Shown piece after piece: positions 8,803 through 18,588 of a DNA stretch of 64,000 nucleotides. The notes beneath the pieces are model-generated. The model saw only the letters and a list, made by a program, of their open reading frames with translations. It searched no databases and was not told where the DNA came from. Positions within the stretch are counted from its first letter, which is position 1, and each line of letters begins with the position of its first letter. The translations under genes and the position numbers were made by a program. The DNA comes from Pontibacter actiniarum (GTDB lineage: Bacteria; Bacteroidota; Bacteroidia; Cytophagales; Hymenobacteraceae). Location: assembly GCF_003585765.1 (NCBI RefSeq), contig NZ_CP021235.1, positions 3,162,001-3,226,000 on the forward strand, in the 5' to 3' direction.

Positions 8803-9858
8803 CTACCAAAAGGCAGGCCGCTCGGTGGTGCTGTTCACAATCACCCGGCAATCATCCGGGAAAACGTAAAGCCCCACCTGCACCCCCAGGTCTTCCCGGT
8901 TGATAAACAGCGGGCGCCGGGCAACGGCAGACGCGCCAAAGAAGCCAAGGGCCCTGTCGTCAGGGTTGTTGGCGTTGGTAATGTTCCCGATAACGATGGC
9001 CGGCGGAGGGTCCTGTATGCTTCCGCCGTTTTCGATCTGCGACCTCAGTAAACTCCAGTAGTCATAGGCGGCTTCTGTCAGGGAGGTTTGCTTCACCTCT
9101 ATGTGGTACCTGTTCCCGAAGGCCTGCTCCGTCACCGGAATCTTTGTCACCAGATGCCGTTTTACGGTTCCGCCGTTTAGCAGCCGATCATCCAGCACGT
9201 TTACACTGTTGGTAAAGCGGGTTACCCAGCAGGTTTCACAACAGTCCTTCGGCATTTTCACGCGCACGCCCCGCACTTTCTCCGAGTAATCCCACGGCTG
9301 CGTGCTCACCTGAAAAACACTCTCCCACTGCCACATGTAATAGTTCTTCTGCTGCGCGGGGTCCTGCACGGCAGACAGCACATCCACCACATACACCGTC
9401 TCCTCTATGTCCTCTTCGTTCAGGAGCTGCTCCGGGTGCACCTCGAAGTACAGGGAGTCGATTGGGGGCACGGGCAGCAGCGTTTCCGGAGCAGAGGTAT
9501 ACTGCTGGCCTCCCTTTGTTCTGATGCTCAGGGTGTACGTGCGGCCCAGCTGCCCCTGTATCCCCTCCGCGCTTGTCTGGTAGAGGCCTGGCTTTGTCTC
9601 CGAAAGCGTTTCCTGGTTTCCCTGGTCATCCGATATAACAACCGTGGCGCCGGTTTCCACGGCGTCCCAGCTGTCGGCATAGCTGTCGTAAGGTTTGCTC
9701 CTGCTCAGGCGCACCGTGTAGGGCCCCGGCTCGTTGGTGATCACCCCGTCCACCACCAGCTGCTCCGCATTGGCGTCGATGTCCAGCTCCAGCGGATCAA
9801 TGCAGCTGTTAATCAGCAGCAGTATACTTATCAGCATAATAGAATACCCTCTTTTCAT
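8803..9858 (-). CDS. DUF4249 outer-membrane lipoprotein
   Basis: A 351-residue lipoprotein of the DUF4249 family. The signal peptide ends in a lipobox with the lipidated cysteine at residue 19 (LLLINSCIDP), followed by the family start QLVVDGVITNEPGPYTVRLS. DUF4249 genes nearly always follow a TonB-dependent receptor gene in Bacteroidota, and that is the case here: the receptor stop codon is only 6 bp upstream, so the two are co-transcribed and probably co-translated. By analogy with SusD it may act as the surface lid or ligand-capture partner of the receptor, but no ligand is known. Start is the ATG at 9858. Confidence 0.9.
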   Translation of the reverse strand: MKRGYSIMLISILLLINSCIDPLELDIDANAEQLVVDGVITNEPGPYTVRLSRSKPYDSYADSWDAVETGATVVISDDQGNQETLSETKPGLYQTSAEGIQGQLGRTYTLSIRTKGGQQYTSAPETLLPVPPIDSLYFEVHPEQLLNEEDIEETVYVVDVLSAVQDPAQQKNYYMWQWESVFQVSTQPWDYSEKVRGVRVKMPKDCCETCWVTRFTNSVNVLDDRLLNGGTVKRHLVTKIPVTEQAFGNRYHIEVKQTSLTEAAYDYWSLLRSQIENGGSIQDPPPAIVIGNITNANNPDDRALGFFGASAVARRPLFINREDLGVQVGLYVFPDDCRVIVNSTTERPAFW

Positions 9859-9864
9859 AGCGTG

Positions 9865-12315
9865 CTACCGGAATTTAAAATCGTAGGAAACTGATGGCAG
9901 CGGCACCCCCACCACCGCCAGTTGGTAGGCCCTGGGCGGGGAGCCGTACACTTGTTTAAAGAAAACCGAGTAGGGGTTGTTGCGGCCGTACACATTGTAC
10001 ACCGACAGGTTCCAGGTGCCCTCCCAGCGCTTGTTCTTCGCCTTGTTCGGGAGCACCGACAACGACAGGTCCAGGCGGTGATAGTCGGGGATGCGGTACT
10101 GGTTGCGCTCCCCGAAGTTCGGCACAATATAATCGCCGATAACATAGTGTGAGAGCGGCGCCGTGATAGGACGGCCGGTGCTGTAGGTAAAGTTCGCCGA
10201 CAGGATCACCCGCTTCCTTAACTCATACCTGCCTACCAGGTTCAGCGTGTGTGGCTTATCATAGCTGGCGGGGTAGTAGTCGCTGTTGTTTACTGTTTCC
10301 TCCGGCGTGGCCCCCTTTATAGCAATCTCTGTGCGGGCATAGGTATAGTTTAACCAGCCGGTCAGGCGCCCGCTCTGTTTGGCTATACTTGCCTCCACGC
10401 CGTATGCCCTTCCTTCGCCAGAGAGCAAATCCGCCTCCAGGGTTTTGTTCAGGTAAAGATTGGCTCCGTTTTTATAGTCCACCATGTTCTCGATGCGCTT
10501 GTAGTAGCCTTCTACCGAGGCTTCAATAGCGTTTTGCTTAAAATTGCGGAAGAGGCCCAGGCTCACCTGGTCTCCGACCTGGGGCCGGATGTAGGTGTTA
10601 CTGCTCTTCCAGATGTCAGTAGGCGAAACAGAGGTGGTGTTGGTGATCAGGTGGATGTACTGCCTGTTCCGGCTGTAGCCCAGTTTTACAGCAGTTCTGT
10701 CGTTTAAGGTATAGTTCAGGGATAACCGAGGCTCCGCTCCATGATAGGCCTCTATCACCTCGCCCCCACTGTAACGCAGGGTATCGGTAATGGTGCGCTC
10801 CCTCTTTGGCCTCCCCGGCTGGTACAGGTATACTGTACCGGCCCCGTAGTTGGCATAGTACGAGTAGCGGATGCCGTACATAAACGAAACCTTCGGGGAG
10901 AGCCGCACTTCGTCGTTCCAGTACAGGGCGCTTTCCAGGGCATGCTCCGGCTGCAGCTGCACAGGCAGCACCGGCGACTCATCGGATGCCGGCTCCAGCC
11001 TGCCCTGCTGAAACTCATACGCCATGGCCGACGCTCCGAAATTGATCTGGTGCGTACCTGCTGCCAGGGCAAAATCAGCCTTCACGTTTTTAACGGTGAT
11101 GCCGTTGCTATACGTGGAAGCGTTGCCGGGTTCCTCTGCCTTCACCTCGAACGTATAGTCAGTGTAGACGCCGGTAATGTCCACGGAAAAGCTGCTGCTA
11201 AAGAGATGTGTGTACTTCAGGGTGGCCGCGTTGGTGCCCCAGCTGTAAAGCGTATCGCCGGAAAAGCCAAATGCATCGTGGCTGCGGTAGCCAGAGAGGC
11301 TAAGCTTGTTCTTCTCGTTAAACAGGTGGCTCACTTTTACTGATACATCGTAAAAGGAGGCACTGCTGTTGCGGATGCTGACATCGGGCATCTTGCGCAG
11401 CAGCCAGTCAGAGTAGGAGCTTCTGCCAGCCACCAGCAGGGAGGTCTTGTCTTTCACGAGCGGCCCTTCAACCGCCAGCCTGCCGGATACAAGGCCAATG
11501 CCACCGTTCAGCTCGAAACGCTGAAAGTCCCCCTCCCGCTGCCTGACATCCAGCACCGATGAAATACGCCCGCCAAACTGCGCCGGCATACCGCCCCGGT
11601 ACAGTGTCACATCCGCTACGGCATCCGGATTGAAAACGGAAAAAAAACCGAACAGGTGGGAACTGTTAAAGAGCGGGGCATCATCCAGCAGCACCAGGTT
11701 CTGGTCGGTGCTGCCGCCCCGCACGTTAAAGCCCGTGGCCGCCTCCCCAACGGAGCTCACCCCAGGCAGCAGCTTTATGCTCTTCACCACGTCTACCTCC
11801 CCCAAAAATGCGGGCACGGACTTAATGGTGTTTATACTCAGGCTGGAAATGCCGCTCTGCACGCTCCTGATGTTATCGTCCACGGGCTTGCCGCTTACCA
11901 CATCCACCTCCTGCAGCTCGAAGGACGAGCGCAGCAGCTTTACGTCCAGCGTATAGTCCTCATACCGGGTAAAGCTCAGCGTAGCCTTCTCATAGCCCAG
12001 GAAAGAAACGATAAGTGTGTGCGTGCCCCCCGGCAGGGTCAGCCGGAAGTGGCCGCTCTGATCGGTGGTAGTACCTGCATTGCGCTGCACGGCCTGTACG
12101 GCAGCCCCTGCAATGGCCTCCCCTGTCTGTGCATCGCGCACGGTGCCGCTCACCGTAACCGGTGCGCCCTCCGTTTGCAGCTCCACTGTTTGCAGGGTGC
12201 TGCTCCCCCCCCAGCCGTCATACCACAAGCCGTTGGAACAAGCCCGCCCGTATGAGCACAGGCACCCGACACAGGCCAGCAAAGTCAGCGTAACGCAAAG
12301 GACAATCTGCTTCAT
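9865..12315 (-). CDS. TonB-dependent receptor with CarboxypepD-like N-terminal domain
   Basis: An outer-membrane receptor that imports a ligand using energy from TonB. The 816 residues show a signal peptide, a CarboxypepD_reg-like domain (VTVSGTVRDAQTGEAIAGA), a plug domain (GFNVRGGSTDQNLVLLDDA) and a long beta-barrel ending in SVSYDFKFR, with the terminal aromatic-X-aromatic type end expected of barrels. I start at the ATG at 12315 (MKQIVLCVTL), since the longer frame adds 16 residues with no signal character. The DUF4249 lipoprotein follows 6 bp later. Plug wording FFSVFNPDAVADVTLYRGG is typical of this receptor subgroup. Ligand unknown. Confidence 0.93.
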   Translation of the reverse strand: MKQIVLCVTLTLLACVGCLCSYGRACSNGLWYDGWGGSSTLQTVELQTEGAPVTVSGTVRDAQTGEAIAGAAVQAVQRNAGTTTDQSGHFRLTLPGGTHTLIVSFLGYEKATLSFTRYEDYTLDVKLLRSSFELQEVDVVSGKPVDDNIRSVQSGISSLSINTIKSVPAFLGEVDVVKSIKLLPGVSSVGEAATGFNVRGGSTDQNLVLLDDAPLFNSSHLFGFFSVFNPDAVADVTLYRGGMPAQFGGRISSVLDVRQREGDFQRFELNGGIGLVSGRLAVEGPLVKDKTSLLVAGRSSYSDWLLRKMPDVSIRNSSASFYDVSVKVSHLFNEKNKLSLSGYRSHDAFGFSGDTLYSWGTNAATLKYTHLFSSSFSVDITGVYTDYTFEVKAEEPGNASTYSNGITVKNVKADFALAAGTHQINFGASAMAYEFQQGRLEPASDESPVLPVQLQPEHALESALYWNDEVRLSPKVSFMYGIRYSYYANYGAGTVYLYQPGRPKRERTITDTLRYSGGEVIEAYHGAEPRLSLNYTLNDRTAVKLGYSRNRQYIHLITNTTSVSPTDIWKSSNTYIRPQVGDQVSLGLFRNFKQNAIEASVEGYYKRIENMVDYKNGANLYLNKTLEADLLSGEGRAYGVEASIAKQSGRLTGWLNYTYARTEIAIKGATPEETVNNSDYYPASYDKPHTLNLVGRYELRKRVILSANFTYSTGRPITAPLSHYVIGDYIVPNFGERNQYRIPDYHRLDLSLSVLPNKAKNKRWEGTWNLSVYNVYGRNNPYSVFFKQVYGSPPRAYQLAVVGVPLPSVSYDFKFR

Positions 12316-12400
12316 GTAAGTTTTACAGTTGCTGCCGAAGATCGTGTGTTCAGTTGGCCCCACAGGGCTGTGTTTGCTACTGGCGGGGCTAAAAGGGGCA

Positions 12401-12440
12401 AGTAAAAAGACAGGCTCTGCAGAGCCTGCCTTTTTACTTG
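12401..12440 (-). terminator. Terminator at the end of the susCD-type operon
   Basis: AGTAAAAAG at 12401-12409 pairs with CTTTTTACT at 12430-12438 around an inner perfect palindrome at 12411-12428 (CAGGCTCTGCAGAGCCTG), with one A/C mismatch between. It ends the minus-strand operon finishing at 12461 and lies just upstream of the next minus-strand receptor gene. Confidence 0.8.
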
Positions 12441-12460
12441 CTTTTGTATTTTACCTTTGA

Positions 12461-12955
12461 TTATTCGAAGCCTGTGCTTCTGTGGCCGTACACATGGTAA
12501 ATAGTACCATAGGGTTCTTCATCATCGCTGAAAGACACCTGAAAGTAAATGCTGTCTCTCATGATGGTGTTCACCTCCACGGCGTTCAGGAAAACCTGCC
12601 CGTTAGAGATGTTCACCTGCGAGTTGTACGACACGTTCTGCAGGTTCTCGCCCCCGAAAGTAAGGCTGCTGATATCAACGGGCGTCTTTACTTTAAAGTC
12701 CCAGAAGTGGCCGTCGTCATCTACCCACACCTCGGTAGGCACGTTTGCCGCTGTGTTGTAAATCAGGAGTTCCTCGTTCTCCACGAGCGGCAAAAACTCA
12801 CCGGGGCTGGTTTCTATACTATAGGTTACGGTCCAGTCACCTGAAATCGGGTAGGTGGCCGTGTAGTCAATGTCCTCATCATCGTCATCGTCGCAGGACG
12901 TCAGAAAACCAAACGAAAGGAACGTGAGCAGCAGTAAGGTATATTTCAGTTTCAT
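12461..12955 (-). CDS. Small lipoprotein, lipid-binding-hydrolase-like (Lipid_bd type)
   Basis: A 164-residue lipoprotein with lipobox cysteine at residue 21, followed at once by a run of acidic residues (CDDDDDED), a signature of surface-exposed lipoprotein export in Bacteroidota. The rest is a small beta-rich domain (SGDWTVTYSIE, VWVDDDGHFWDFKVK) that resembles the putative lipid-binding family often placed last in SusCD operons; that family call is tentative. It is the fourth gene of the operon, 12 bp after the DUF5011-like gene. Start is the ATG at 12955. Confidence 0.75.
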   Translation of the reverse strand: MKLKYTLLLLTFLSFGFLTSCDDDDDEDIDYTATYPISGDWTVTYSIETSPGEFLPLVENEELLIYNTAANVPTEVWVDDDGHFWDFKVKTPVDISSLTFGGENLQNVSYNSQVNISNGQVFLNAVEVNTIMRDSIYFQVSFSDDEEPYGTIYHVYGHRSTGFE

Positions 12956-12967
12956 ATCTGTACAGGT

Positions 12968-13615
12968 TTATAGTTTAACAAATGTGCGGAGAACCGTTCC
13001 GTATCCTGGGTTGACCACTGACCAACTATAGCTCGTACCTGGTATCACAGTAGCATCAACAGCCGCAAACTCATTTCCTAAGACGTTTTGTGGTGGCACG
13101 ACAAGGTTGTTTACCGTAGGGTGGAAAAAGTTAACGGTAGTAGCAGGCCCAGGCGCACCAATACCCCCAATGTTATTCGTTTGGTAGAGCCCGGGCTCTA
13201 AGCGTATAACTGTGGAAACACCGAGGGCACCAGCGTTTCGCTGATACTGCCCACTCAGGTCTATGGCAGCTGCTTCAGGTGTAATCACCCCCACGTACCT
13301 TCTGACAGACGTTGAAAAGCCGTCTGAATTCGTGGCCGTGTAGGTAATGACATAAGCCCCTGGCGTGTTGGGATCCACAGAACCGGTTGTGGTGTACTCA
13401 ATAGGGGTTTCTCCCTCAAAAGCCTCCACACCAGGGTCTGTGTAGGATTCGCCTACCATGATGGCGTCCCACTGCTCACCAGTAAGCTCTATGGTTGGAT
13501 ATGTCGTTACGAACGAAACATCCGCCGTGTCTTCGTCTTTCTCACAGCTGGCCAGGAAAACAGATGCGAAACACATCAGAGCCAGTATGAAGAGTCTATT
13601 TTTAGTGTTCATCAT
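12968..13615 (-). CDS. DUF5011-like surface lipoprotein
   Basis: A 215-residue lipoprotein, lipid-attached at Cys24 (LASCEKDED, again with an acidic export signal). Residues about 40-110 carry an Ig-like DUF5011-type repeat (YTDPGVEAFEGETPIEY, then GAYVITYTATNSDG), a domain found in many secreted adhesive or binding proteins. The C-terminal half shares no motif I recognise. It lies 24 bp after the SusD-like gene and 12 bp before the next lipoprotein, so all four genes form one operon. Probably a surface glycan- or peptide-binding accessory; its ligand is not evident. Confidence 0.78.
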   Translation of the reverse strand: MMNTKNRLFILALMCFASVFLASCEKDEDTADVSFVTTYPTIELTGEQWDAIMVGESYTDPGVEAFEGETPIEYTTTGSVDPNTPGAYVITYTATNSDGFSTSVRRYVGVITPEAAAIDLSGQYQRNAGALGVSTVIRLEPGLYQTNNIGGIGAPGPATTVNFFHPTVNNLVVPPQNVLGNEFAAVDATVIPGTSYSWSVVNPGYGTVLRTFVKL

Positions 13616-13639
13616 TTCTTCTCAATATTAGTTTCAACA

Positions 13640-15115
13640 TTAGTCTTTCACATCCCACCAAACTGGCACGTCCACCTCAAGCAGCCCTGGATAGTTTGAA
13701 TTCCGGATGGCCTCGGTGTTCGGGTAAATCAGGCGCTTGGGAATGATATCAGGTCCTAAGGTGGATGCCGCGGATGGATCGATAAAGCTTGGATAGCCTG
13801 TTCTTCGGTACTCTGTCCAGGCTTCGAACCCCTGCACACCGTTAAAGGAAATCCACTTCTGGGTTATGATCTGCTCTACCTGCTCCTCTACCGGGGCGCC
13901 AGTAGGATAGCCTACCTCGCTTTGTGCCAGGTACTCATCCAGCGCGTCAATGTCCTGGCCAACATAAACAAAAGAGGCTTCGATACCCTGTCTGTACAGT
14001 TCCTGTGCGTCAGCCATACCGCCTGTCCAGCCTCTGGCCGCTGCTTCTGCCTGCAGGAAGTAACTTTCGGCCGCGGTGATAAACGGTACTGCCGAAGTGG
14101 GGCTCGCGGCAAACGGGCCGGGCTTTGACACCGTGTTCGCCTGGTCACCGGTTCTGTCTGGGGTACACTCCACTCCCTGGTCCACACCAACGAACAAGCC
14201 AGCGGCAGGTCCTCTCTCTGCTGGGTTGTAAAACTCATCTATCCGAGGGTCGTTGGTTTCTTCCAGGTAGTTAAGGGCTGTGTTACTGGCCACCACGTCC
14301 ACGCCTCCTCTGAAAACCACCTGCGTCTGGTAAAACGGGTTTCGGTTCTGCGTCTGGTCAGCAAACGGGATGTCGCCCGTCTGGCCTATCTCCAGAAACT
14401 CAGCGCCGTTGGCGTACATTTGCTGTATGCCGCTTTGTGCTACATCCGGCCTCACATAGGCTTGGCGCAGGTAGATTCTTAGCTTAAGCGTGTTGGCAAA
14501 CCGGCGCCACAGGTCCATGTCACCGCCATACACCAGATCAGAGGCACCAGGTTCAGGAGCACCTTCATCTATCAGCATCAGTGCCGAGTCGAGCTTGTTA
14601 ATCAGGCCGTCATAGATTAGCTCCTGCTCCTGGTACTCAGGGTTCACGTTGTCCAGCCCTTCCAAAGCAGAGGTAAACGGCACATCGCCCCATGCATCTG
14701 TAATCACCTGCATGGTATAGGCCTGCATAATCTCACCTATTGCCTGAAAGTTCGGGTTTCCATTTTCCTCTGCCTGCGCTGCCACGTAGCGGAAGTCGTT
14801 TAGTGCGCCGGCATACAGCTCACCCCACACACGGGCATCGTAGTCTGATGAGGTAATCTGATACAACTCCAGGTCACAATACTGGTTGGCGGCACCGGCC
14901 TGTGTCCAGTGCTGGGCAAAGAAGTTACCCAGGAACTGAAACTGGTTACCAAGCACGTAGGCCAACTCACCCTGACCTGCCGGCAGTGTTAAGGCAGGTG
15001 TGGAGGTGGGCGGGTTGTTCGGGTCTACGTTTACATCAAGATAGTCGTCGCATGCTGTGAAGCCCAGAGACAAGGCCAGTAACACAGCAAAAGCTCTTTT
15101 ACATATTTTTTTCAT
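13640..15115 (-). CDS. SusD/RagB-like nutrient-binding lipoprotein (SusD-like_2 type)
   Basis: The 491-residue outer-membrane lipoprotein partner of the SusC-like receptor directly upstream (21 bp gap). It starts with a signal peptide and lipobox cysteine at residue 22 (FTACDDYLDVNVDPNNP). The helical repeat region (MQAYTMQVITDAWGDVPFTSAL) and the tail (LWRRFANTLKLRIYLR, AVPFITAAESYFLQAEAAARGW) fit the SusD-like_2 (PF12771) subgroup rather than classical starch SusD. Members cover the SusC barrel as a lid and capture ligand. This subgroup often goes with peptide or unknown substrates; no polysaccharide-degrading enzyme is encoded in the operon. Confidence 0.93.
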   Translation of the reverse strand: MKKICKRAFAVLLALSLGFTACDDYLDVNVDPNNPPTSTPALTLPAGQGELAYVLGNQFQFLGNFFAQHWTQAGAANQYCDLELYQITSSDYDARVWGELYAGALNDFRYVAAQAEENGNPNFQAIGEIMQAYTMQVITDAWGDVPFTSALEGLDNVNPEYQEQELIYDGLINKLDSALMLIDEGAPEPGASDLVYGGDMDLWRRFANTLKLRIYLRQAYVRPDVAQSGIQQMYANGAEFLEIGQTGDIPFADQTQNRNPFYQTQVVFRGGVDVVASNTALNYLEETNDPRIDEFYNPAERGPAAGLFVGVDQGVECTPDRTGDQANTVSKPGPFAASPTSAVPFITAAESYFLQAEAAARGWTGGMADAQELYRQGIEASFVYVGQDIDALDEYLAQSEVGYPTGAPVEEQVEQIITQKWISFNGVQGFEAWTEYRRTGYPSFIDPSAASTLGPDIIPKRLIYPNTEAIRNSNYPGLLEVDVPVWWDVKD

Positions 15116-15136
15116 GATTTTCTCTTCTTCGGTTGC

Positions 15137-18100
15137 TTAGAAAGTTACTCTGATGTTAGCGCCCCAAGACCGGGTGCTAGGGTAACTGCTGAATTCGTAA
15201 CCCTGTAGGTTGCCGTTGCCAAGGCTGTTCACTTCCGGGTCTATATAGGTGTTTTCATCCGGTGTCCAGAGAACCAGGTTACGGCCGGTAACGCCCACCT
15301 CAATGTTGCCAAAGAAAGTCTTGTTTACCACCGACTCCGGCAAGCGATAGGATAGACTCACCTCTCTGAGTTTTGTGAAAGAGGCGTCTATGATGTTAGT
15401 ACCCTCAGGCAGGTTACCCCAGTAATCGTACAGGTTGGCATTGGTAAGTGGTGTGGTGTTCTCCACATACTCATCCGTGTTACCTACCTGTACCACAGAG
15501 TTTGGAATAATGAATGGCTGGCGATCGTTGAAGAGCGTCTCAGGAGCCGTACCGGCAAAGCGTTGTGTACCTCTTGTTCTGGAGTATATTTTACCGCCCT
15601 GGCGGGTGTCAAACACGACTGCCAGGCGCAGCCCTTTATACTTAAAGGTATTCACTAAACCGCCTGTCCAGTCGGGCTGAATCGTACCCTGATAAGTTTG
15701 CTCCGTGGCAAGGCGAGGCCTTCCTGTAGAGGCGTTTACCACAATTCGACCTTGCGGGTCACGCAGGTAGTCTTCTGCCAGGAACGTGCCGTATGGCCTG
15801 CCCTCTGATATGACCAGTGCGGCTGATGACAAACCACCCAGAGAGATTTCGTTGTCCCCAGATACGTCTTCCACATTGTTCTCATTCTTGGTAAAGTTCA
15901 CACTGATATCCCAGCTGAAATCGTTTGTTTCAATTGGGACACCGCCCACCAGCAGTTCAACACCCTCATTCCGAATGGTGGCCGCATTCAGGAAAGCAGA
16001 GCCATAGCCTGTTGCATAGGAAAGCGGAACATTTATGATCTGGTCTGTCGACTCAGAGTTGTAGTAGGCCGCATCAACTCTGAAGCGCTCGTTGAACATG
16101 CGCAGGTCAACTCCCACCTCCCACGAACTGGTGTTCTCAGGCTCCAGGTTGGCGTTACCAATTACATTGCTCACCTCAAAGCCTGGCAGGCCGGCGAACG
16201 GGAAGTTTAGATCGGTGCCGGCAAAACCATCGCTGATGTTACCTGACACAAACACCGAACGCGTGCTGTAAGGCAGTGCATCGTTACCCACGTTAGCATA
16301 GTTGGCCCGGATCTTTGCAAAGTTGAACGGTGTATTCTCAGCCAACCCGAAGGCCTCCGCGGCATCAAACGCTAGGTTCACAGAAGGGTAGAAGAAGCTG
16401 TTGTCGTCCAACGGCAGTGTAGAGGACCAGTCGTTGCGGCCAGTAACCTCTAACCATACAAAGTTGCGGTAACCTATCTTTGCCGACCCGTAAACGCCAA
16501 TCAACCTCCTCATGTCACGGAACCCTACTGTAAGCGGCGTGCCTATGATGTTGCTCAGAGACCGGAACTCGTTATTTGCCAGCGCATCGGCTGTGGCAGT
16601 AAGGTCATCGTTGATCCTTTGGTTCACGTTTTGCCCAACCAGCAACTCCAGCGAGAGCTCCTCTGACAGATCTCTGCTGTAGGTTACAATCAGGTCAGAG
16701 TTAACCTCTCTGTAATAGATCTGTCGCTCCGCATACAGGCCGTTATCGTTGTTGGATGCGTTCTGCCCCTCTACATCACGAATAGCGGAGAACTGCTTGC
16801 GCCGGTCAGTGTAGAAGTCTGTACCAATCCGGTATGTCACATTGAGGTCTTCAATTATTTCGTAGCCAATTTGGATGTTACCGAACAGGCGGTCCACATC
16901 GTTCTCGTAGGTCTGGTTCCGGAGAGACCAGTAAGGGTTTATGGTGTATGGCGAATAGAAGCCCGCATCGTCGTTGAAAGGACTATCCAGGTCTTCCAGC
17001 TCCAGAATCGGAATATCGCGAGGCGTCTGGATGATCTGGTTGAAAACCGAGTTGCCCTGCCCTGTCAAAGCAAAGTCTCCGCCTGATTTTGTGTAGGTCA
17101 GGGAAACGTTAGAGGTAATTTTGTTCGCCAGTTTAGCTGTTCCCTTTACCGCCAATGAGTGTCGGTCATACTCTGTGGTAGGCACCACCCCTTCCTGCTG
17201 CGTGTTGGAGTACGAGGCATAGTAAGTGGCGTTTTCACCGGCACCTGATAAAGACACCGTATTTGTCCAGTTGTAACCGTAGTTAAAGAACTCCTCTACG
17301 TTATCCTCCAGCGCCACATAGGGCTTAACCCGCTGCTGGCCGTTTACAACCTGACCCCACGGCAGCAACTCTCCGGTAAAAATAGGTCCCCAGCTTGTGT
17401 TCTCCAGCAGGTCCGGTGCCCCAAAGAAACCTTGCCCGTAGCGGTTCTGCAGTTCAGGGTAGCGTAGAATGTCTTCCACGGTGTAGGAGGTAATAAAGGT
17501 AACCTCTGCTCCCTTTGTTGCGCCCCTGCCCGACTTGGTGGTAATCATGATAACACCGTTGGCCGCCCTCGCTCCGTAAAGCGCCGCGGCGGCAGGCCCT
17601 TTCAGGATGTTGATTGACTCAATATCATCGGGGTTTATGTCGTTGGCGCGGTTACCCACGTCGACACCGGCATTCAGGTTGTCACCGGTACCGCTGCTGC
17701 TGTTGTCTACCGGAATACCGTCGATAACAAAGAGGGCCTGGTTGCTTTGGGAAATAGACTTGGCACCCCGTATTACCACACGGCTCGAGGAACCCGGTCC
17801 ACCGCCCTGGCTTTGAATGTTTACGCCGGCCACCTTGCCTTGCAGTGAGTTTACCACACTGCGCTCGCGACCCTGCGTAATCGACTGTTCGTTAATCTGC
17901 TGCGTGGCGTACCCCAATGTTCTTTCCTCTTCCTTACGGCCGAGGGCGGTTACCACCACCTCTTGCAACTGCTCGGCATCAATGCCCATGGCAACGTTTA
18001 TGGTAGCCGCATTACCGATCTGCCGCTCCACGTTGGCATAGCCGAGGAAGCGGAAGACAAGCGTGTTGGAGCCTTCGGGCACGTTGATACTGTACACCCC

Positions 18101-18277
18101 CTCTGCACCAGTGGTAACACCTATGGTGCTTCCTTTTACCAGAACTGCCACACCAGGTAAAGGCTGACCTGTTGCTTCGTCAGTTACTGTCCCCGTTACA
18201 GTCCTTGCTCCTTGTGAGAAACCTAACAATGGCAATAGCACGGCCAGCATCAGGTTTAGTAGTAGAACTCTTTTCAT
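15137..18277 (-). CDS. SusC/RagA-type TonB-linked outer-membrane transporter
   Basis: A 1046-residue TonB-dependent transporter. In order: signal peptide to about residue 22; CarboxypepD_reg-like domain (ARTVTGTVTDEATGQPLPGVAVLVKG); a probable TonB box region before EVVVTALGRKEEERTLGYA; plug domain with the SusC-type motif VVIRGAKSISQSNQALFVIDG; and a large beta-barrel ending WGANIRVTF. It heads the operon susC-like, susD-like and two lipoproteins. Start is the ATG at 18277, and 311 bp of AT-rich DNA lies upstream. Its ligand is unknown. Confidence 0.96.
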   Translation of the reverse strand: MKRVLLLNLMLAVLLPLLGFSQGARTVTGTVTDEATGQPLPGVAVLVKGSTIGVTTGAEGVYSINVPEGSNTLVFRFLGYANVERQIGNAATINVAMGIDAEQLQEVVVTALGRKEEERTLGYATQQINEQSITQGRERSVVNSLQGKVAGVNIQSQGGGPGSSSRVVIRGAKSISQSNQALFVIDGIPVDNSSSGTGDNLNAGVDVGNRANDINPDDIESINILKGPAAAALYGARAANGVIMITTKSGRGATKGAEVTFITSYTVEDILRYPELQNRYGQGFFGAPDLLENTSWGPIFTGELLPWGQVVNGQQRVKPYVALEDNVEEFFNYGYNWTNTVSLSGAGENATYYASYSNTQQEGVVPTTEYDRHSLAVKGTAKLANKITSNVSLTYTKSGGDFALTGQGNSVFNQIIQTPRDIPILELEDLDSPFNDDAGFYSPYTINPYWSLRNQTYENDVDRLFGNIQIGYEIIEDLNVTYRIGTDFYTDRRKQFSAIRDVEGQNASNNDNGLYAERQIYYREVNSDLIVTYSRDLSEELSLELLVGQNVNQRINDDLTATADALANNEFRSLSNIIGTPLTVGFRDMRRLIGVYGSAKIGYRNFVWLEVTGRNDWSSTLPLDDNSFFYPSVNLAFDAAEAFGLAENTPFNFAKIRANYANVGNDALPYSTRSVFVSGNISDGFAGTDLNFPFAGLPGFEVSNVIGNANLEPENTSSWEVGVDLRMFNERFRVDAAYYNSESTDQIINVPLSYATGYGSAFLNAATIRNEGVELLVGGVPIETNDFSWDISVNFTKNENNVEDVSGDNEISLGGLSSAALVISEGRPYGTFLAEDYLRDPQGRIVVNASTGRPRLATEQTYQGTIQPDWTGGLVNTFKYKGLRLAVVFDTRQGGKIYSRTRGTQRFAGTAPETLFNDRQPFIIPNSVVQVGNTDEYVENTTPLTNANLYDYWGNLPEGTNIIDASFTKLREVSLSYRLPESVVNKTFFGNIEVGVTGRNLVLWTPDENTYIDPEVNSLGNGNLQGYEFSSYPSTRSWGANIRVTF

Positions 18278-18588
18278 GAACCCATAATTAGCTGTTAAAC
18301 ATAGTATTTTAGCTTAGTCTACGGGTGCAACAAACAGTCAATAATATTAAATAAATACAATTAAATCATATATGAAGCTAAATAATCTATTTTCTGATGC
18401 TAACGCTCTGAATTCTTTAGTTAAAATTATTTCTAAAAATTAAACAAACACGCCTACTGTTATTATATCATTCCCAACCGGCTTCCGTAGAAGCTAAACA
18501 TGAAATAATCACCATAAATCAATATTAAGTACCTAAATCCATCAGAAACATCTTTTATGGTGCCATTCATTGACCTAAAAAGCATGCT
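18278..18588. promoter_or_regulatory. AT-rich divergent promoter region
   Basis: About 310 bp, much more AT-rich than the flanking genes, between the divergent susC-like and PorV-like genes. It must hold both promoters. I looked for TAnnTTTG on both strands and found only imperfect matches, so no exact element is claimed. No small gene is visible. Confidence 0.6.

Noticed and set aside
18301..18345. Promoter-like ACTGTTTG upstream of the SusC-like gene
   Set aside because: It lacks the TA of TAnnTTTG and no properly spaced TTG was convincing, so no site is claimed.
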